In this document: in pieces, positions 15,489 to 24,265 of the stretch
Position numbering within the stretch: the first letter of the stretch is position 1
Layout of the letters: each line of letters opens with the position of its first letter
Assembly (NCBI GenBank): GCA_009691915.1
Contig: SIAD01000002.1
Coordinates: forward strand, 1 to 64,000
Source: Phycisphaerales bacterium
GTDB taxonomy: Bacteria; Planctomycetota; Phycisphaerae; Phycisphaerales; SM1A02
Reading direction: 5' to 3'
Length of the DNA: 64,000 bases
Made by a program: the position numbers and the translations under genes
The notes under the pieces: generated by a model
Databases searched by the model: none
What the model saw: only the letters and a program-made list of their open reading frames with translations
What the model was told of the DNA's origin: nothing

Positions 15489-16507
15489 ATTCCGGGCGGA
15501 TGGTGCGATTGGTGATGGGACTCGCCGTAGCGGCGGTGGTGGTGGCGGTCGCCATGCGCGTTATGGGGCCGAACAAGGGAGACACGGCTGGACTTGGAGA
15601 AGCGGTCGTTGACCTTGCACAGGTCGCGGCCACGATCAACAGGGTCGAAGTACAGCGCGGGACCACCGCGATGGTGGCCCAACGCGGAGCGGGCGGTTGG
15701 ACTCTTGCAACGCGGGACGGATTTCCGGCAAGAGAGTCGGCACTGCAGGAGCTGGTGCGCGGGCTGATCTCGCTCAGAAAGTCTCAGCGGATGACCGCGA
15801 TGCCAGAGCGGCATAGCGAACTCGGACTCGCGTGGCCGGATCCGATGAATGAAGCGCGGCTGGTGCGTGTGTACGCCGAAGGTTCGGAGGCACCAGTGGC
15901 GGAGCTGCTCGTGGGGCGCAGTGTGCAGTCGCCTCTAGGCGTGTTCGTCCGCACGGTGGGTGACAACCAAGCTTGGCGCTGCACGGGGACGATGCCGACA
16001 GGATCAGATCCGGGGGAGTGGATCGCGGGGCCGGTCTCGGACATTCCTGCGGACTTCCTGCTCTCTCTCGAGTGCAATGGCGTGACACTTGTCAAGGGAA
16101 CAGGCGGATGGAGTGTTGTGGATGCGCCGCAGCCACAACCACAGCCTCCGCCTGCGACGCCGGGCGGCGAGCCGGAGGATCCGAAAGTCAGTTCCTTGCG
16201 AGGGACACTGCCATATCTCCTGTCGGGACTGCAACCCGAGAATGTCAGACGCGAGCGCCCTGAGGATGCTTCGCGCCCGCAGCAGGTCGAAGCGACCATT
16301 CGCGTCGATGCCGGTCACACAGTTGACGCGCGGCTATGGAAGGAAGGGGACGATGTCTGGATTCGGCTAGCGACGGGAGAGTGCGAAGGGGAGCCGAACG
16401 CCAAACTGGAGGAGTTCGCGCCGAAGTGGGCTGGGTGGGTGTTCAAGCTTCCATCATGGAAGGCAGGCCAGTACAAGGCTCTGTTTGATGCTCCGCCGAA
16501 GCCGTAG
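15485..16507 (+). CDS. DUF4340 domain protein of the GldA/F/G-like operon
   Basis: The 340-residue protein has one N-terminal membrane helix (about residues 8-26) and a long extracytoplasmic part of repeated beta units. Motifs seen are 'VEVQRGTTAMVAQRGAGGW', 'RESALQELVRGLISLRKSQ' and 'ELGLAWPDPMNEARLVRVY', the typical DUF4340 pattern. A proline/glutamine-rich linker at about 215-230 separates two such units. DUF4340 proteins are frequent companions of GldG-like proteins and probably cap or load the system outside the membrane. The ATG overlaps the upstream stop (ATGA at 15485-15488), so the four genes form one translationally coupled operon. Confidence 0.8.
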   Translation: MNSGRMVRLVMGLAVAAVVVAVAMRVMGPNKGDTAGLGEAVVDLAQVAATINRVEVQRGTTAMVAQRGAGGWTLATRDGFPARESALQELVRGLISLRKSQRMTAMPERHSELGLAWPDPMNEARLVRVYAEGSEAPVAELLVGRSVQSPLGVFVRTVGDNQAWRCTGTMPTGSDPGEWIAGPVSDIPADFLLSLECNGVTLVKGTGGWSVVDAPQPQPQPPPATPGGEPEDPKVSSLRGTLPYLLSGLQPENVRRERPEDASRPQQVEATIRVDAGHTVDARLWKEGDDVWIRLATGECEGEPNAKLEEFAPKWAGWVFKLPSWKAGQYKALFDAPPKP

Positions 16508-16540
16508 CGCTGGGGCGATGCCGGTGCGATACTAGGCACC

Positions 16541-17284
16541 ATGGCCACGCGCACCCCGGCAGAGTCTGCGTCCGTCCCGCAAGCGTCGGCGTCGAAAATC
16601 TACGAAGGAGACGGCGATCGCCTCGTGGAGGTCCCCTCCCACGGACCGAAGGTCACGATCCTTCCTTCAGGTGATCCAAGGACCGTGAACGCCAAGCAGC
16701 AGATCCGGATCATGTGGGGGCAGCACCTTCTGGACGATTTGGTCGCGTGGGACTACCGCACTCTCGTCTGCGCGGTCAACGACATGGACAACACGCATGG
16801 GATTCTCGGCGAGATTCTGAAGTTGGTGCCGACGAGCCAGTGGACACTCGCCTCAGCGACGAGCTACGCCAAGGTGTTCCGCTCCGCGGTATCCCTGCAT
16901 GCGAAAGAAGATCGAGAACCGTACATCCTGAAGTTCGACCTCGACCGGATCCTGGTGCTCGCGCTTTTGAGGCCGACGGGGCGCGACCACTTGAACCTCG
17001 AAGATCTATACCGGGGATTCCGCACGATTTCTCAGATGCTGGAGGGGCGGGCGGATCGTCGGCCTGCGGCGACGATTTCGTTCCTCGGAGCCAAGAGCAA
17101 TCGGCTGCGCGATCACAGTGGACAGGAGCCGAGTTGCGAGGCGGTCCTCAAGGCGATGTATGACGCGGGCTACGACGGGGACTTCTATCCTCCGGTATCC
17201 GGGTGGGACTCGCCTCGAACGGGTGTGTTTGCGCGCTACCCATTCCCCGCCGGGGTTGACCGCATGCGCGAGGGAAGCAGCTGA
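16541..17284 (+). CDS. conserved-looking hypothetical protein
   Basis: The 247-residue soluble protein has no signal peptide or membrane segment. I do not recognise it. Notable stretches are 'VTILPSGDPRTVNAKQQIRI', 'VCAVNDMDNTHGILGEILK', a helical middle and 'AVLKAMYDAGYDGDFYPPVS' near the C-terminus. Its codon use and balanced composition look like a real gene. It lies 33 bases after the four-gene ABC operon and may be its last member. A GATACT box (16528-16533) 7 bases before the ATG could also give it its own near-leaderless start. Its stop faces the M28 peptidase gene across 24 bases. Confidence 0.7.
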   Translation: MATRTPAESASVPQASASKIYEGDGDRLVEVPSHGPKVTILPSGDPRTVNAKQQIRIMWGQHLLDDLVAWDYRTLVCAVNDMDNTHGILGEILKLVPTSQWTLASATSYAKVFRSAVSLHAKEDREPYILKFDLDRILVLALLRPTGRDHLNLEDLYRGFRTISQMLEGRADRRPAATISFLGAKSNRLRDHSGQEPSCEAVLKAMYDAGYDGDFYPPVSGWDSPRTGVFARYPFPAGVDRMREGSS

Positions 17285-17308
17285 GGAGATCCCGCGAGGG
17301 GTGTTCGC

Positions 17309-18940
17309 TCACTTCTCCCCGACGAGCCCGGCGAGTGTCGCGGCGACCAGCGCTCCCCGTAGCGCGGTGAAGCCGCCGAGGGAGAGGCCGAAGGCGTCGA
17401 CGAAGGCTGGTTCGAGGGGGATCCATACGAGAAGTGTGGCGGACGCTCCCGCAACAGTGCACCACACCGGGCGGCGTGAGCCAAGGCGGACGGCGACGAC
17501 GGCCGCGATCGCCGCTACTGCTACCGGAACGACGAACGGATGAGCTGCTCCGGGTGCTTCCGCTGCGACCAAGGCACCAATGCTCAGGATGGCGAACCAC
17601 GATCCGAGGAACGAGTCCCACGCGACGAGTGCGTGCTCGCGTCGGCGCATGCGCCGGCGTGCGAGCCATTGGACAGCGATCGCCGCAATGAGGAATCCCA
17701 GTGCCCAGATCGCACACTCTCCCCACCAGACTCCCGCGCTGGGCCAAGGAAGCTCGACTGCCCCGCTGATTCGTAGCAACATCGTGGCGAGGGTTCCCGC
17801 GAGCACAGCAATGGCGAGAATTCCGAGTGTCGCGACGGCGGCCAACGCACTCCCGAGGATCGTTGCCCCGACCCTACGCCGACGGATTCGCAGCACGCCG
17901 ACAAATGTCGCGGCCGATCCACCGACGATCGCCCAGTTCGCCCACGCGGGCCAGTGGAGAATCGTCCAGCCGAAGAGGTCGAACCAGACATGCGCCCGCG
18001 GAGCGGCCGATCTCGGCGGTGGCGTTTCGGAGAGCGCACGGACTAGCGAGAGCGCTGTCGTTCCCATTTGACCGACGGTCCGTGGATCGAGATTGTCGAT
18101 GGTGTCACTCGCGCGGTGGTAATTGCGAGGACTTCCGATGAAGGCGAGATTGAATCCCGGCAGACCCGCGCGGAGGAACACGGAGAAGTCAGTGCCGTTG
18201 GGCATTTGGCGGTAGGCCTCTGCAGCGAGACTGGTCGTGCGCGCATTGTGGTCCAACCGGGCAAGGAGACTTGCATGCCACGCGCCGTCGGAGCCGGTCT
18301 CGAAGGCGTACACCGGCCCGTCGCTTCCGCGGGCATCAAGATTCACGACGGAGGCGATACGCGGGAAGAGTGGGTAGTCGAGCACAAAGGCGCGAGCACC
18401 GTTGAGTCCCGTCTCCTCGCCATCCGCAAAGAGCACCAGCACATCGGTGGCGGCTGGCTGCTCGGCGAGGTCGCGGAGAACTTCGATGGCGCACGCGACC
18501 CCGGCAGCGTTGTCGCCCGCTCCTGGACCTGCCGCAACGCTGTCGTAGTGTGCACAGAGGAGCACCATCCCCGCGTCGTTAGAGGATGGGCCCTTCGCCC
18601 GGGTGCGGGCGATCACATTGGTCATCGCGACGGCGGTGCGGTCCCATCCTCGGGCGTGGAATGGTTGCTCTGAGACTTGGCAGTCGATCGTGGCAAGCAT
18701 GGCGAGGAGGCGTGTCCGCGCGGCGTCGTGTCCAGCGGATCCAACCGATCTCGGTGTGCCGTCGCCCACAAACTCCCGCAAGCTCTCCATCGCCCGCGCC
18801 GTATCGAAAGCACCGCGCTCAGCGGGTGGAGAGAGCCGCGGGGGAGGGTTCGTTGCGACGGTGAGCGCGACAATCGCGGCAGCGATGACCACTATCACCA
18901 GCAAACCACGGGTGTGTGTGGCACTCGGACTACCCATCAC
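17309..18940 (-). CDS. membrane-bound M28 family zinc aminopeptidase
   Basis: The 543-residue protein has an N-terminal signal anchor (about residues 10-30). An M28 metallopeptidase domain follows, with the metal and catalytic motifs 'LCAHYDSVAAGPGAGDNAAG', 'LFADGEETGLNGA' and 'VVNLDARGSDGP', and a later 'FSVFLRAGLPGFNLAFIG'. The C-terminal half is hydrophobic, with about six membrane helices, as in the multi-spanning branch of M28 peptidases. It probably removes N-terminal residues from peptides outside the cytoplasm. It overlaps the stop of the upstream GH15 gene (GTGATG: GTG 18940 or ATG 18937 could be the start). It is the last gene of the acpP-fabF-GH15-M28 unit. Confidence 0.87.
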   Translation of the reverse strand: MMGSPSATHTRGLLVIVVIAAAIVALTVATNPPPRLSPPAERGAFDTARAMESLREFVGDGTPRSVGSAGHDAARTRLLAMLATIDCQVSEQPFHARGWDRTAVAMTNVIARTRAKGPSSNDAGMVLLCAHYDSVAAGPGAGDNAAGVACAIEVLRDLAEQPAATDVLVLFADGEETGLNGARAFVLDYPLFPRIASVVNLDARGSDGPVYAFETGSDGAWHASLLARLDHNARTTSLAAEAYRQMPNGTDFSVFLRAGLPGFNLAFIGSPRNYHRASDTIDNLDPRTVGQMGTTALSLVRALSETPPPRSAAPRAHVWFDLFGWTILHWPAWANWAIVGGSAATFVGVLRIRRRRVGATILGSALAAVATLGILAIAVLAGTLATMLLRISGAVELPWPSAGVWWGECAIWALGFLIAAIAVQWLARRRMRRREHALVAWDSFLGSWFAILSIGALVAAEAPGAAHPFVVPVAVAAIAAVVAVRLGSRRPVWCTVAGASATLLVWIPLEPAFVDAFGLSLGGFTALRGALVAATLAGLVGEK

Positions 18941-20931
18941 GCCCGTGCCGAGACGCCGTGGTTGACTCCGGTGAGTCGTGTGTGGCGCTGGAGGTACTTG
19001 AGGGCGGTTGTCATGAACGCGGCGTGCGACCAGGTGAGGGGGCTCACCGAGATGTGTGCGCCAGAGTAGGGGTCGTACTGTTCGGCGAGCACGCCTGAGC
19101 GCTGAGCGCGATCACACGCCCACTGCATGAGCGAAACCGCCTCGGCAAGCTCCTCGATCGTGTGGGCGGTTTCGATGACCCACTGGGCGTACCAGAGGGT
19201 CGAGATCACCCACGGATTCCCTGGAACCGTGCCCAGATCGTGCCGTTCAACCTGGTGGTAGGGGTCGCGCTCGTAGCGCGCGAGTCCGCCGATCTGCGTG
19301 TTCACCCAGAGCCGCTTGCGGAGCGCCTGCATGTGCGCCGTCACGCGCGGGTCGGTCGCATCGAGCGCGCCGAAGGCGAAGAGTCCGCACGCACTGGCAT
19401 CGAGTGTGAAGTCGAGCGCATACGAGCCGGATCCATCGGCGGTGGCCATTCTGGCAAAGAGACACCGCTCGGGATCCCACATGTACCGGATCATTGCCTC
19501 GCGCATCACGATCGAGCCCTGTTCGAAGTCCGCCGCACGGTCGAGCGCTCCCACCTCGTGGGCGAACTCCGCGGCGGCCTTGAGTGCGCCGATCGTCGCC
19601 GCCACCGTGAAGAGATGGACGCCATGCCGCTCCTCCCAGAGATCCCAACTCGGCGCCGGGAGTCCGTGCTGGTCGCGGTGGAGGAGGAGCCAGTTGGCCG
19701 GCTCGATGACTAGCGGCGTATAGAGGTCGCGCACAAACTCAACATCACGGAATGTGCAGAAGTGTCTCCGCAGTGCCCAGAGCACGAGCGCGGTTTCGTC
19801 CTGCTGGATCGGATGGGCCGGCTTGCCATTCACTATCCAGGGATGCCAGCTTGATGCCAGGGTTCCAGTGGGGTTGTACTTGTGAAGGAAGTACCCGTGC
19901 TTCTGCACGACCTTGGCCGCAAATCGGAAGAACGCCCGAGACAGTTCGCTTTGACCCGCCATGGTCAGCGCGTACGACACGAGCGCGCCGTCGCGTGGCC
20001 ACATGTAGGAGTAAGTGTCGCCGGCGTAGCGGGTGATGTCGTAGTCATTGGCGGCGATGATCGCACCGCCCTTGTCGATCTGCGTGCGCACGATGAGCTG
20101 GCTACGCATAAAGAGATTGCGCACGGCCTTGGGAAGCGGCGAAAAGTCGAATCCCTCCTTGTTGGCCCAGAGCCGCCAGTATGCCTCCGTCCGAAGCACC
20201 ATCCTGCGCGGACTCTTGGAACGGATCTTGCCGTCAAGCTCACGGACCTCCTCGTAGCTCCCGCCCGCGCAGATCCAGTAGTCGACCTCGGCAGTTCCTG
20301 ACGGATTCAGCGACAGTGAGAACCCCACGGTCGAATCGACGGATCCCTGGGCGATAGCGTTCTGCGAAAGGAGCCCGTCTTCGGCATCGCGCCATGTTCC
20401 CTCGGCGTCGCGGATGCGCTTCTGGCCGGTCGACCAGGTGTCCACCCCGTAGCCACGCGGTCCACAGCCGTTGAACAGGAAGTAGGTGGCGTCCTTGTAA
20501 TGGACTAGGCCGTTGGTCTGGGGGTCGTAGTTGACGGTGTCGCCGATGGCGCTCTCGCCGATGGAGAGATCCTGATGAAAGAAGAGGCGGACATCGCGCG
20601 GGCGCCCCGCAAGATCGGTGACGGTCACACTTCGGAAGTACACCGGGCTCCAGTAGTCGACCGCATCGCGGCATCGCATTGCGAGGCCGAGACGGTCATT
20701 GCGCAGCGTGACTTCGGTGACGAGCGAGTCCACCGCGTAGTCGAGTTCGCGTGTCCATCCTGGCCCCTCGATCCAGGCAAACTGTCCATCGACCCAGACT
20801 CCGAAGCGCTGGAGATGGCCGCAGGTGTGGTTGGGCATCCCCACATGGGGCCAGTACAGATCGCGAACCCGGTAGAGGTCATCGAACGCCACCAGCATTT
20901 CGCCATTTCCGACTGGAAGGTCGCGCGGCAT
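18937..20931 (-). CDS. glycoside hydrolase family 15, glucoamylase-like, cytoplasmic
   Basis: The 664-residue enzyme has no signal peptide, so it probably acts inside the cell on alpha-glucan or a related disaccharide. The N-terminal beta domain ('YRVRDLYWPHVGMPNHTCG') is followed by the (alpha/alpha)6 barrel. Barrel motifs are 'DTYSYMWPRDGALVSYAL', 'QQDETALVLWAL', 'PAPSWDLWEERHGVHLFT' (general acid Glu) and 'LAEQYDPYSGAHISVSPLTW' (general base Glu), which are standard GH15 blocks. Members can be glucoamylases, glucodextranases or trehalases; motifs alone do not decide. It begins 12 bases after the fabF stop and overlaps the M28 gene, an unexpected partnership with fatty-acid synthesis. Confidence 0.88.
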   Translation of the reverse strand: MPRDLPVGNGEMLVAFDDLYRVRDLYWPHVGMPNHTCGHLQRFGVWVDGQFAWIEGPGWTRELDYAVDSLVTEVTLRNDRLGLAMRCRDAVDYWSPVYFRSVTVTDLAGRPRDVRLFFHQDLSIGESAIGDTVNYDPQTNGLVHYKDATYFLFNGCGPRGYGVDTWSTGQKRIRDAEGTWRDAEDGLLSQNAIAQGSVDSTVGFSLSLNPSGTAEVDYWICAGGSYEEVRELDGKIRSKSPRRMVLRTEAYWRLWANKEGFDFSPLPKAVRNLFMRSQLIVRTQIDKGGAIIAANDYDITRYAGDTYSYMWPRDGALVSYALTMAGQSELSRAFFRFAAKVVQKHGYFLHKYNPTGTLASSWHPWIVNGKPAHPIQQDETALVLWALRRHFCTFRDVEFVRDLYTPLVIEPANWLLLHRDQHGLPAPSWDLWEERHGVHLFTVAATIGALKAAAEFAHEVGALDRAADFEQGSIVMREAMIRYMWDPERCLFARMATADGSGSYALDFTLDASACGLFAFGALDATDPRVTAHMQALRKRLWVNTQIGGLARYERDPYHQVERHDLGTVPGNPWVISTLWYAQWVIETAHTIEELAEAVSLMQWACDRAQRSGVLAEQYDPYSGAHISVSPLTWSHAAFMTTALKYLQRHTRLTGVNHGVSARA

Positions 20932-20943
20932 GGCGGCGCTCGA

Positions 20944-22200
20944 TCAGCTCTTGGCGCGGCCGAAGACGAGCGAGGTGTTGTGGCCCCCGAACCCGAAGGA
21001 ATTGTTGATTCCCACATCAACCTTGCGTTCCTGCGCAGTGTTGGCCACGAAGTTCAGGTCGACCCCGTCGTCAGGACTGTCGAGGTTGATCGTCGGAGGG
21101 AGGACGCCCTTCTCGATGGCCAGCACCGTGGCGACCGTCTCGATTCCACCGGCAGCACCAAGCGCGTGGCCAGTCACTGACTTCGTCGAGCTCATGGCCA
21201 GTCGTGTCGCGTGTGCGCCGAAGAGGTTGTTGACGGCGATCACCTCGGCGGCATCTCCTAGCGGAGTGCTGGTGCCGTGCGCGTTGATGTAGCCGACAGC
21301 GTCAGGATTCACCTGCGCGTCGGTCAGCGCGTTGACCATCGCCCGCTGCGCGCCTGCGCCCTTGGCGTCGGGGGCCGCAATGTGGAACGCATCACCGGAA
21401 CTTCCGTAACCGAGGACCTCCGCGTAGATGTGCGCACCTCGTCGTGTGGCGTGGGCGAGTTCCTCGAGCACTACGACTGCCGCGCCCTCGGAGAGCACGA
21501 ATCCGTCGCGGTCCCTGTCGAAGGGCCGTGAGGCAAGTTTCGGCGCATCGTTCCGCGTGGAAAGTGCCTTCATGGCCGCAAACGATCCGATGCAGAGCCT
21601 CGTGACCGCTGCCTCTGCGCCCCCAGCCATCATCACATCGGCGTCACCCCGCTGAATGAGTTGGAATGCAGTGCCGATGGCATGAGACCCCGAGGCGCAC
21701 GCGGTCGCCGTCGAGATGTTCGCGCCCTTCAGGTTGAAGCGAATTGAGACTTGTCCGGTTCCGGCGTTTCCCATGAGGCGTGGAACGGTGAAGGGGCCGA
21801 TCTTGCGGTGGCCTGCATGATTCATTGCGGAGACGCCGCTTTCGATTGTGCCGATTCCTCCGATGCCAGATCCCATGGCGACGCCCTGGCGGTACGGATC
21901 CTCCGAAGCAAAGTCAAAGCCGCTGTCGTGGGCCGCTTCTGTGGCCGCACCAAGGGCCAGAAGCGCGAACCGATCGAATCGGCGCGCCTCGCGCGCATCG
22001 GTGAGGGTCCCGAAGTCGTAGTCGCGGACCTCGCCCGCAAACCGTACCCCCCAATCGACATTGGCCTCAAACAGGGTGATCAGGTTGATCCCCGACCGAC
22101 CATTGACCAGACTGTCCCAGAGCGCAGGGACGCTGTTGCCGGCGGGGGTGATCGCGCCGAGCCCTGTTACGACGACCCGTCGAAGGGTGATTGTCCGCAC
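20944..22200 (-). CDS. fabF: beta-ketoacyl-ACP synthase II
   Basis: The 418-residue condensing enzyme elongates acyl-ACP with malonyl-ACP. The catalytic Cys-His-His triad is seen in 'STATACASGSHAIG', 'YINAHGTSTPLGD' and 'STKSVTGHALGAAGG'. The N-terminus 'RRVVVTGLGAITPAG' and the glycine-rich 'NNSFGFGGHNTSLVF' near the end are typical. Length is normal. The start appears to be GTG 22200, 24 bases after the acpP stop, without a strong ribosome-binding site. It follows acpP as in many bacteria and would be co-transcribed with it. Confidence 0.95.
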   Translation of the reverse strand: MRTITLRRVVVTGLGAITPAGNSVPALWDSLVNGRSGINLITLFEANVDWGVRFAGEVRDYDFGTLTDAREARRFDRFALLALGAATEAAHDSGFDFASEDPYRQGVAMGSGIGGIGTIESGVSAMNHAGHRKIGPFTVPRLMGNAGTGQVSIRFNLKGANISTATACASGSHAIGTAFQLIQRGDADVMMAGGAEAAVTRLCIGSFAAMKALSTRNDAPKLASRPFDRDRDGFVLSEGAAVVVLEELAHATRRGAHIYAEVLGYGSSGDAFHIAAPDAKGAGAQRAMVNALTDAQVNPDAVGYINAHGTSTPLGDAAEVIAVNNLFGAHATRLAMSSTKSVTGHALGAAGGIETVATVLAIEKGVLPPTINLDSPDDGVDLNFVANTAQERKVDVGINNSFGFGGHNTSLVFGRAKS

Positions 22201-22224
22201 CGTTTGGCTCGGCCTGCGACTGGG

Positions 22225-22503
22225 TCAGGTGGCTGACTTCGCCGCATCCCCCTTGGGACCTGAGCCGAAGTTGGTCTTGATGTACTCGATCGCGGCTCCA
22301 ACGGTCTTGATGTTTTCGCCCTGTTCGTCGGGAATAGATGTTCCGAACTGATCTTCGAACTCCATGACCAGTTCCACGATGTCCAGACTGTCCGCGTTGA
22401 GGTCGTTGGCGAAGCTCGTCTCGCGCTTGATCTCGCTCTTGTCGACCCCCATCTGCTCTGCAACGATGGCGATCACCTTGGTTTCGATCTCGGCTTCAGT
22501 CAC
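22225..22503 (-). CDS. acpP: acyl carrier protein
   Basis: The 92-residue carrier has the phosphopantetheine site Ser39 in '[19 protein letters not shown]', the classic ACP helix II. It carries growing acyl chains for the fab enzymes encoded around it. The C-terminal tail ('[14 protein letters not shown]') is about a dozen residues longer than in E. coli ACP. The start is GTG 22503, fixed by GAGGAG 7 bases upstream. It is the first gene of the acpP-fabF-GH15-M28 unit and is divergent from fabG. Confidence 0.95.
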   Translation of the reverse strand: MTEAEIETKVIAIVAEQMGVDKSEIKRETSFANDLNADSLDIVELVMEFEDQFGTSIPDEQGENIKTVGAAIEYIKTNFGSGPKGDAAKSAT

Positions 22504-22576
22504 GGGTTAGCTCCTCAATTGGCCTGGGGTCAGATGGGGGGTCAAGACGGGGATACTCGGCGTTTGCCGGGACGGA

Positions 22577-22582
22577 AGTATA
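22577..22582 (-). promoter_or_regulatory. candidate -10 box TATACT for acpP
   Basis: TATACT reads on the minus strand about 73 bases before the acpP GTG, giving a leader of about 65 bases that carries the strong ribosome-binding site. No clear -35 is seen. It lies in the 150-169 bases between acpP and fabG. Confidence 0.4.
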
Positions 22583-22653
22583 GCGAGTACCGGTGGGGCG
22601 GTGAGGGCCGCGGCCTCAACCTGAACCTGATCCGGAGCGGCTGACTGCGCAGT

Positions 22654-22659
22654 TATGAT
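22654..22659 (+). promoter_or_regulatory. candidate -10 box TATGAT for fabG
   Basis: TATGAT lies 13 bases before ATG 22673 and includes the ATG at 22655. If this is the -10, the upstream ATG cannot be in the transcript, so fabG starts at 22673 with a leader of about 6 bases. Confidence 0.4.
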
Positions 22660-22672
22660 CCTGCACTTCCCA

Positions 22673-23419
22673 ATGGAGCCAACTATCGATAGGCGCGTTG
22701 CAATCGTCACGGGTGCAAGCCGAGGAATCGGGCGCGCGATTGCCCTGCGACTGGCGCGCGACGGCCGTCATGTAGTGGGATTCGCGCGCGATCAGGGGCA
22801 ACTCGAATCGCTCGCGACCGCGATCGCCGCGATGGGTGGTTCGTGCGAGACGACCGTGCAGGATGTCGGCGATGGCGCGACCTTTGGCGCGGCGATCGAA
22901 TCCGTGGCCGAACGGCACGGTCGCCTCGACATCATCGTCAACAACGCGGGAATCACCCGCGATGGGTTGATCCTCAGAATGAGCGACGAAGACTTCGACG
23001 ATGTGATCCGGGTCAATCTGCGATCGGCATTCGTGGCCTGCCGCGCGGCGGCACGGTCGATGATGCGCGGAAGGTTCGGTCGCATCATCAACATCAGCTC
23101 CGTTTCCGGGATCACCGGAAATGCCGGGCAGACCAACTACTCAGCCGCAAAGGCGGGCCTCATCGGCCTGACGAAGTCCATCGCCAAGGAGCTCGGGGGC
23201 AAGGGAATCACCGCGAATGTGATCGCCCCCGGGTTCATCGATTCGGACATGACGAAAGCACTCCCCGCGTCTCTGAAGGATGCCGTGCTGCCGGCGATCG
23301 CACTGAGGCGATTCGGCGCCGTCGAAGACATTGCCGCGGCCGCGTCCTATCTCTCGTCGGACGATGCCGGCTATGTCACCGGGCATGTTCTGCAGGTCGA
23401 TGGCGGTCTGGGGATGTAG
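22673..23419 (+). CDS. fabG: 3-oxoacyl-ACP reductase
   Basis: The 248-residue short-chain dehydrogenase reduces 3-ketoacyl-ACP with NADPH. The cofactor motif 'TGASRGIGRAIA' starts at about residue 13. 'NNAGITRDGLILRM' and the Ser-Tyr-Lys catalytic set ('INISSVSG', 'QTNYSAAKAGL') follow. 'PGFIDSDMTKALP' and the C-terminal 'SSDDAGYVTGHVLQVDGGLG' are typical of FabG. ATG 22673 is preferred to 22655 because 22655 lies within the candidate -10 box and homologous proteins begin near the later site. It is on the opposite strand to the rest of the fab genes, and its stop directly abuts the stop of the convergent lipoprotein gene. Confidence 0.93.
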   Translation: MEPTIDRRVAIVTGASRGIGRAIALRLARDGRHVVGFARDQGQLESLATAIAAMGGSCETTVQDVGDGATFGAAIESVAERHGRLDIIVNNAGITRDGLILRMSDEDFDDVIRVNLRSAFVACRAAARSMMRGRFGRIINISSVSGITGNAGQTNYSAAKAGLIGLTKSIAKELGGKGITANVIAPGFIDSDMTKALPASLKDAVLPAIALRRFGAVEDIAAAASYLSSDDAGYVTGHVLQVDGGLGM

Positions 23420-24265
23420 TCAGCGGCCCGGCGACGGACCTTCGGGTCCGCGGACGGGCGGGCCGGTTGGGTGCTTGCGCATCGGCGCCCCACCACCACC
23501 AGCTCCGCCGCCACCACCTTCATCGGCGGGAGGAGTCGGGGCCGCCGAATCGTTCTCCGCCAGCTGGACATCCTGCTGAGGAATCTCGATCTCCTCGTCT
23601 GGCAGGTTCGCATACTTCTCAAAGAGTCCGTTGACATACTTCTTCCACGCCTCGATCCAGTCCTCGCCGCTCAGGTGATCAAGGATGTCGCTCGGCCCCG
23701 GGAACGCGGTGAAGGTCGCGGCATCGGCTTCGCTCACCGTGGCGTCCCACAGGAGAGGCTGCTCGGACCCGCCTGCTGTGATGACGCCTAGTGTGGCGAA
23801 ACCATCGCCCTCATCGCTGCACTGCACTTCGATCTTTTCAATCTTGGCGGTCGCCGCATCCCAGGATCCGGTGCTCTTGAGTCCCGTGAGCACGCGCTTG
23901 TCCTCCGACGACATCTGCGTGAGGGCGTACTGCGAATCTCCCTTGGCAAAGGCGTTCCAGAAGAGGAGCACGGCAACGCGCTCCTCGGTCGTGTCGGGGG
24001 CCCGCTCTTCCGGGAGTTCGACTCGCGGATCGATGTTGAGTTCCTTCATGAGCTCCGCGATCGACTTGACCGTTGGCTCTGGCGGCGGCGGTGGCGGCGG
24101 CTCGGGAGCGCGCACAACCGGCGGCGGTGGAGGTGCATCGTCTTCGCCGCAGCCGCCGACGAGCACCGTTGTTGCGGCGATGGCGGCAAGCCAGTTGAGT
24201 CCGGCGCGGGGGAAGGCCCGTTCAGGCGGGTGATGGTGACTCGTCAGGTTTGTCAGGTTTGTCAT
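23420..24265 (-). CDS. proline-rich lipoprotein, unknown function
   Basis: The 281-residue protein has a lipoprotein signal ending in 'TTVLVGGC' (Cys39). A proline-rich stretch follows (about 45-65), then a soluble domain of about 170 residues with 'EERVAVLLFWNAFAKGDSQY' and 'SEDKRVLTGLKSTGSWDAA'. It ends in a low-complexity Gly/Pro-rich tail. The core loosely resembles small domains that follow a growing or spent pool, but I cannot name a family. ATG 24265 lies inside the fabD 3' end (44-base overlap). Earlier in-frame starts would add an arginine-rich region from inside fabD. It sits at the end of the rpmF-plsX-fabH-fabD unit, and its stop abuts the fabG stop. Confidence 0.65.
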   Translation of the reverse strand: MTNLTNLTSHHHPPERAFPRAGLNWLAAIAATTVLVGGCGEDDAPPPPPVVRAPEPPPPPPPEPTVKSIAELMKELNIDPRVELPEERAPDTTEERVAVLLFWNAFAKGDSQYALTQMSSEDKRVLTGLKSTGSWDAATAKIEKIEVQCSDEGDGFATLGVITAGGSEQPLLWDATVSEADAATFTAFPGPSDILDHLSGEDWIEAWKKYVNGLFEKYANLPDEEIEIPQQDVQLAENDSAAPTPPADEGGGGGAGGGGAPMRKHPTGPPVRGPEGPSPGR

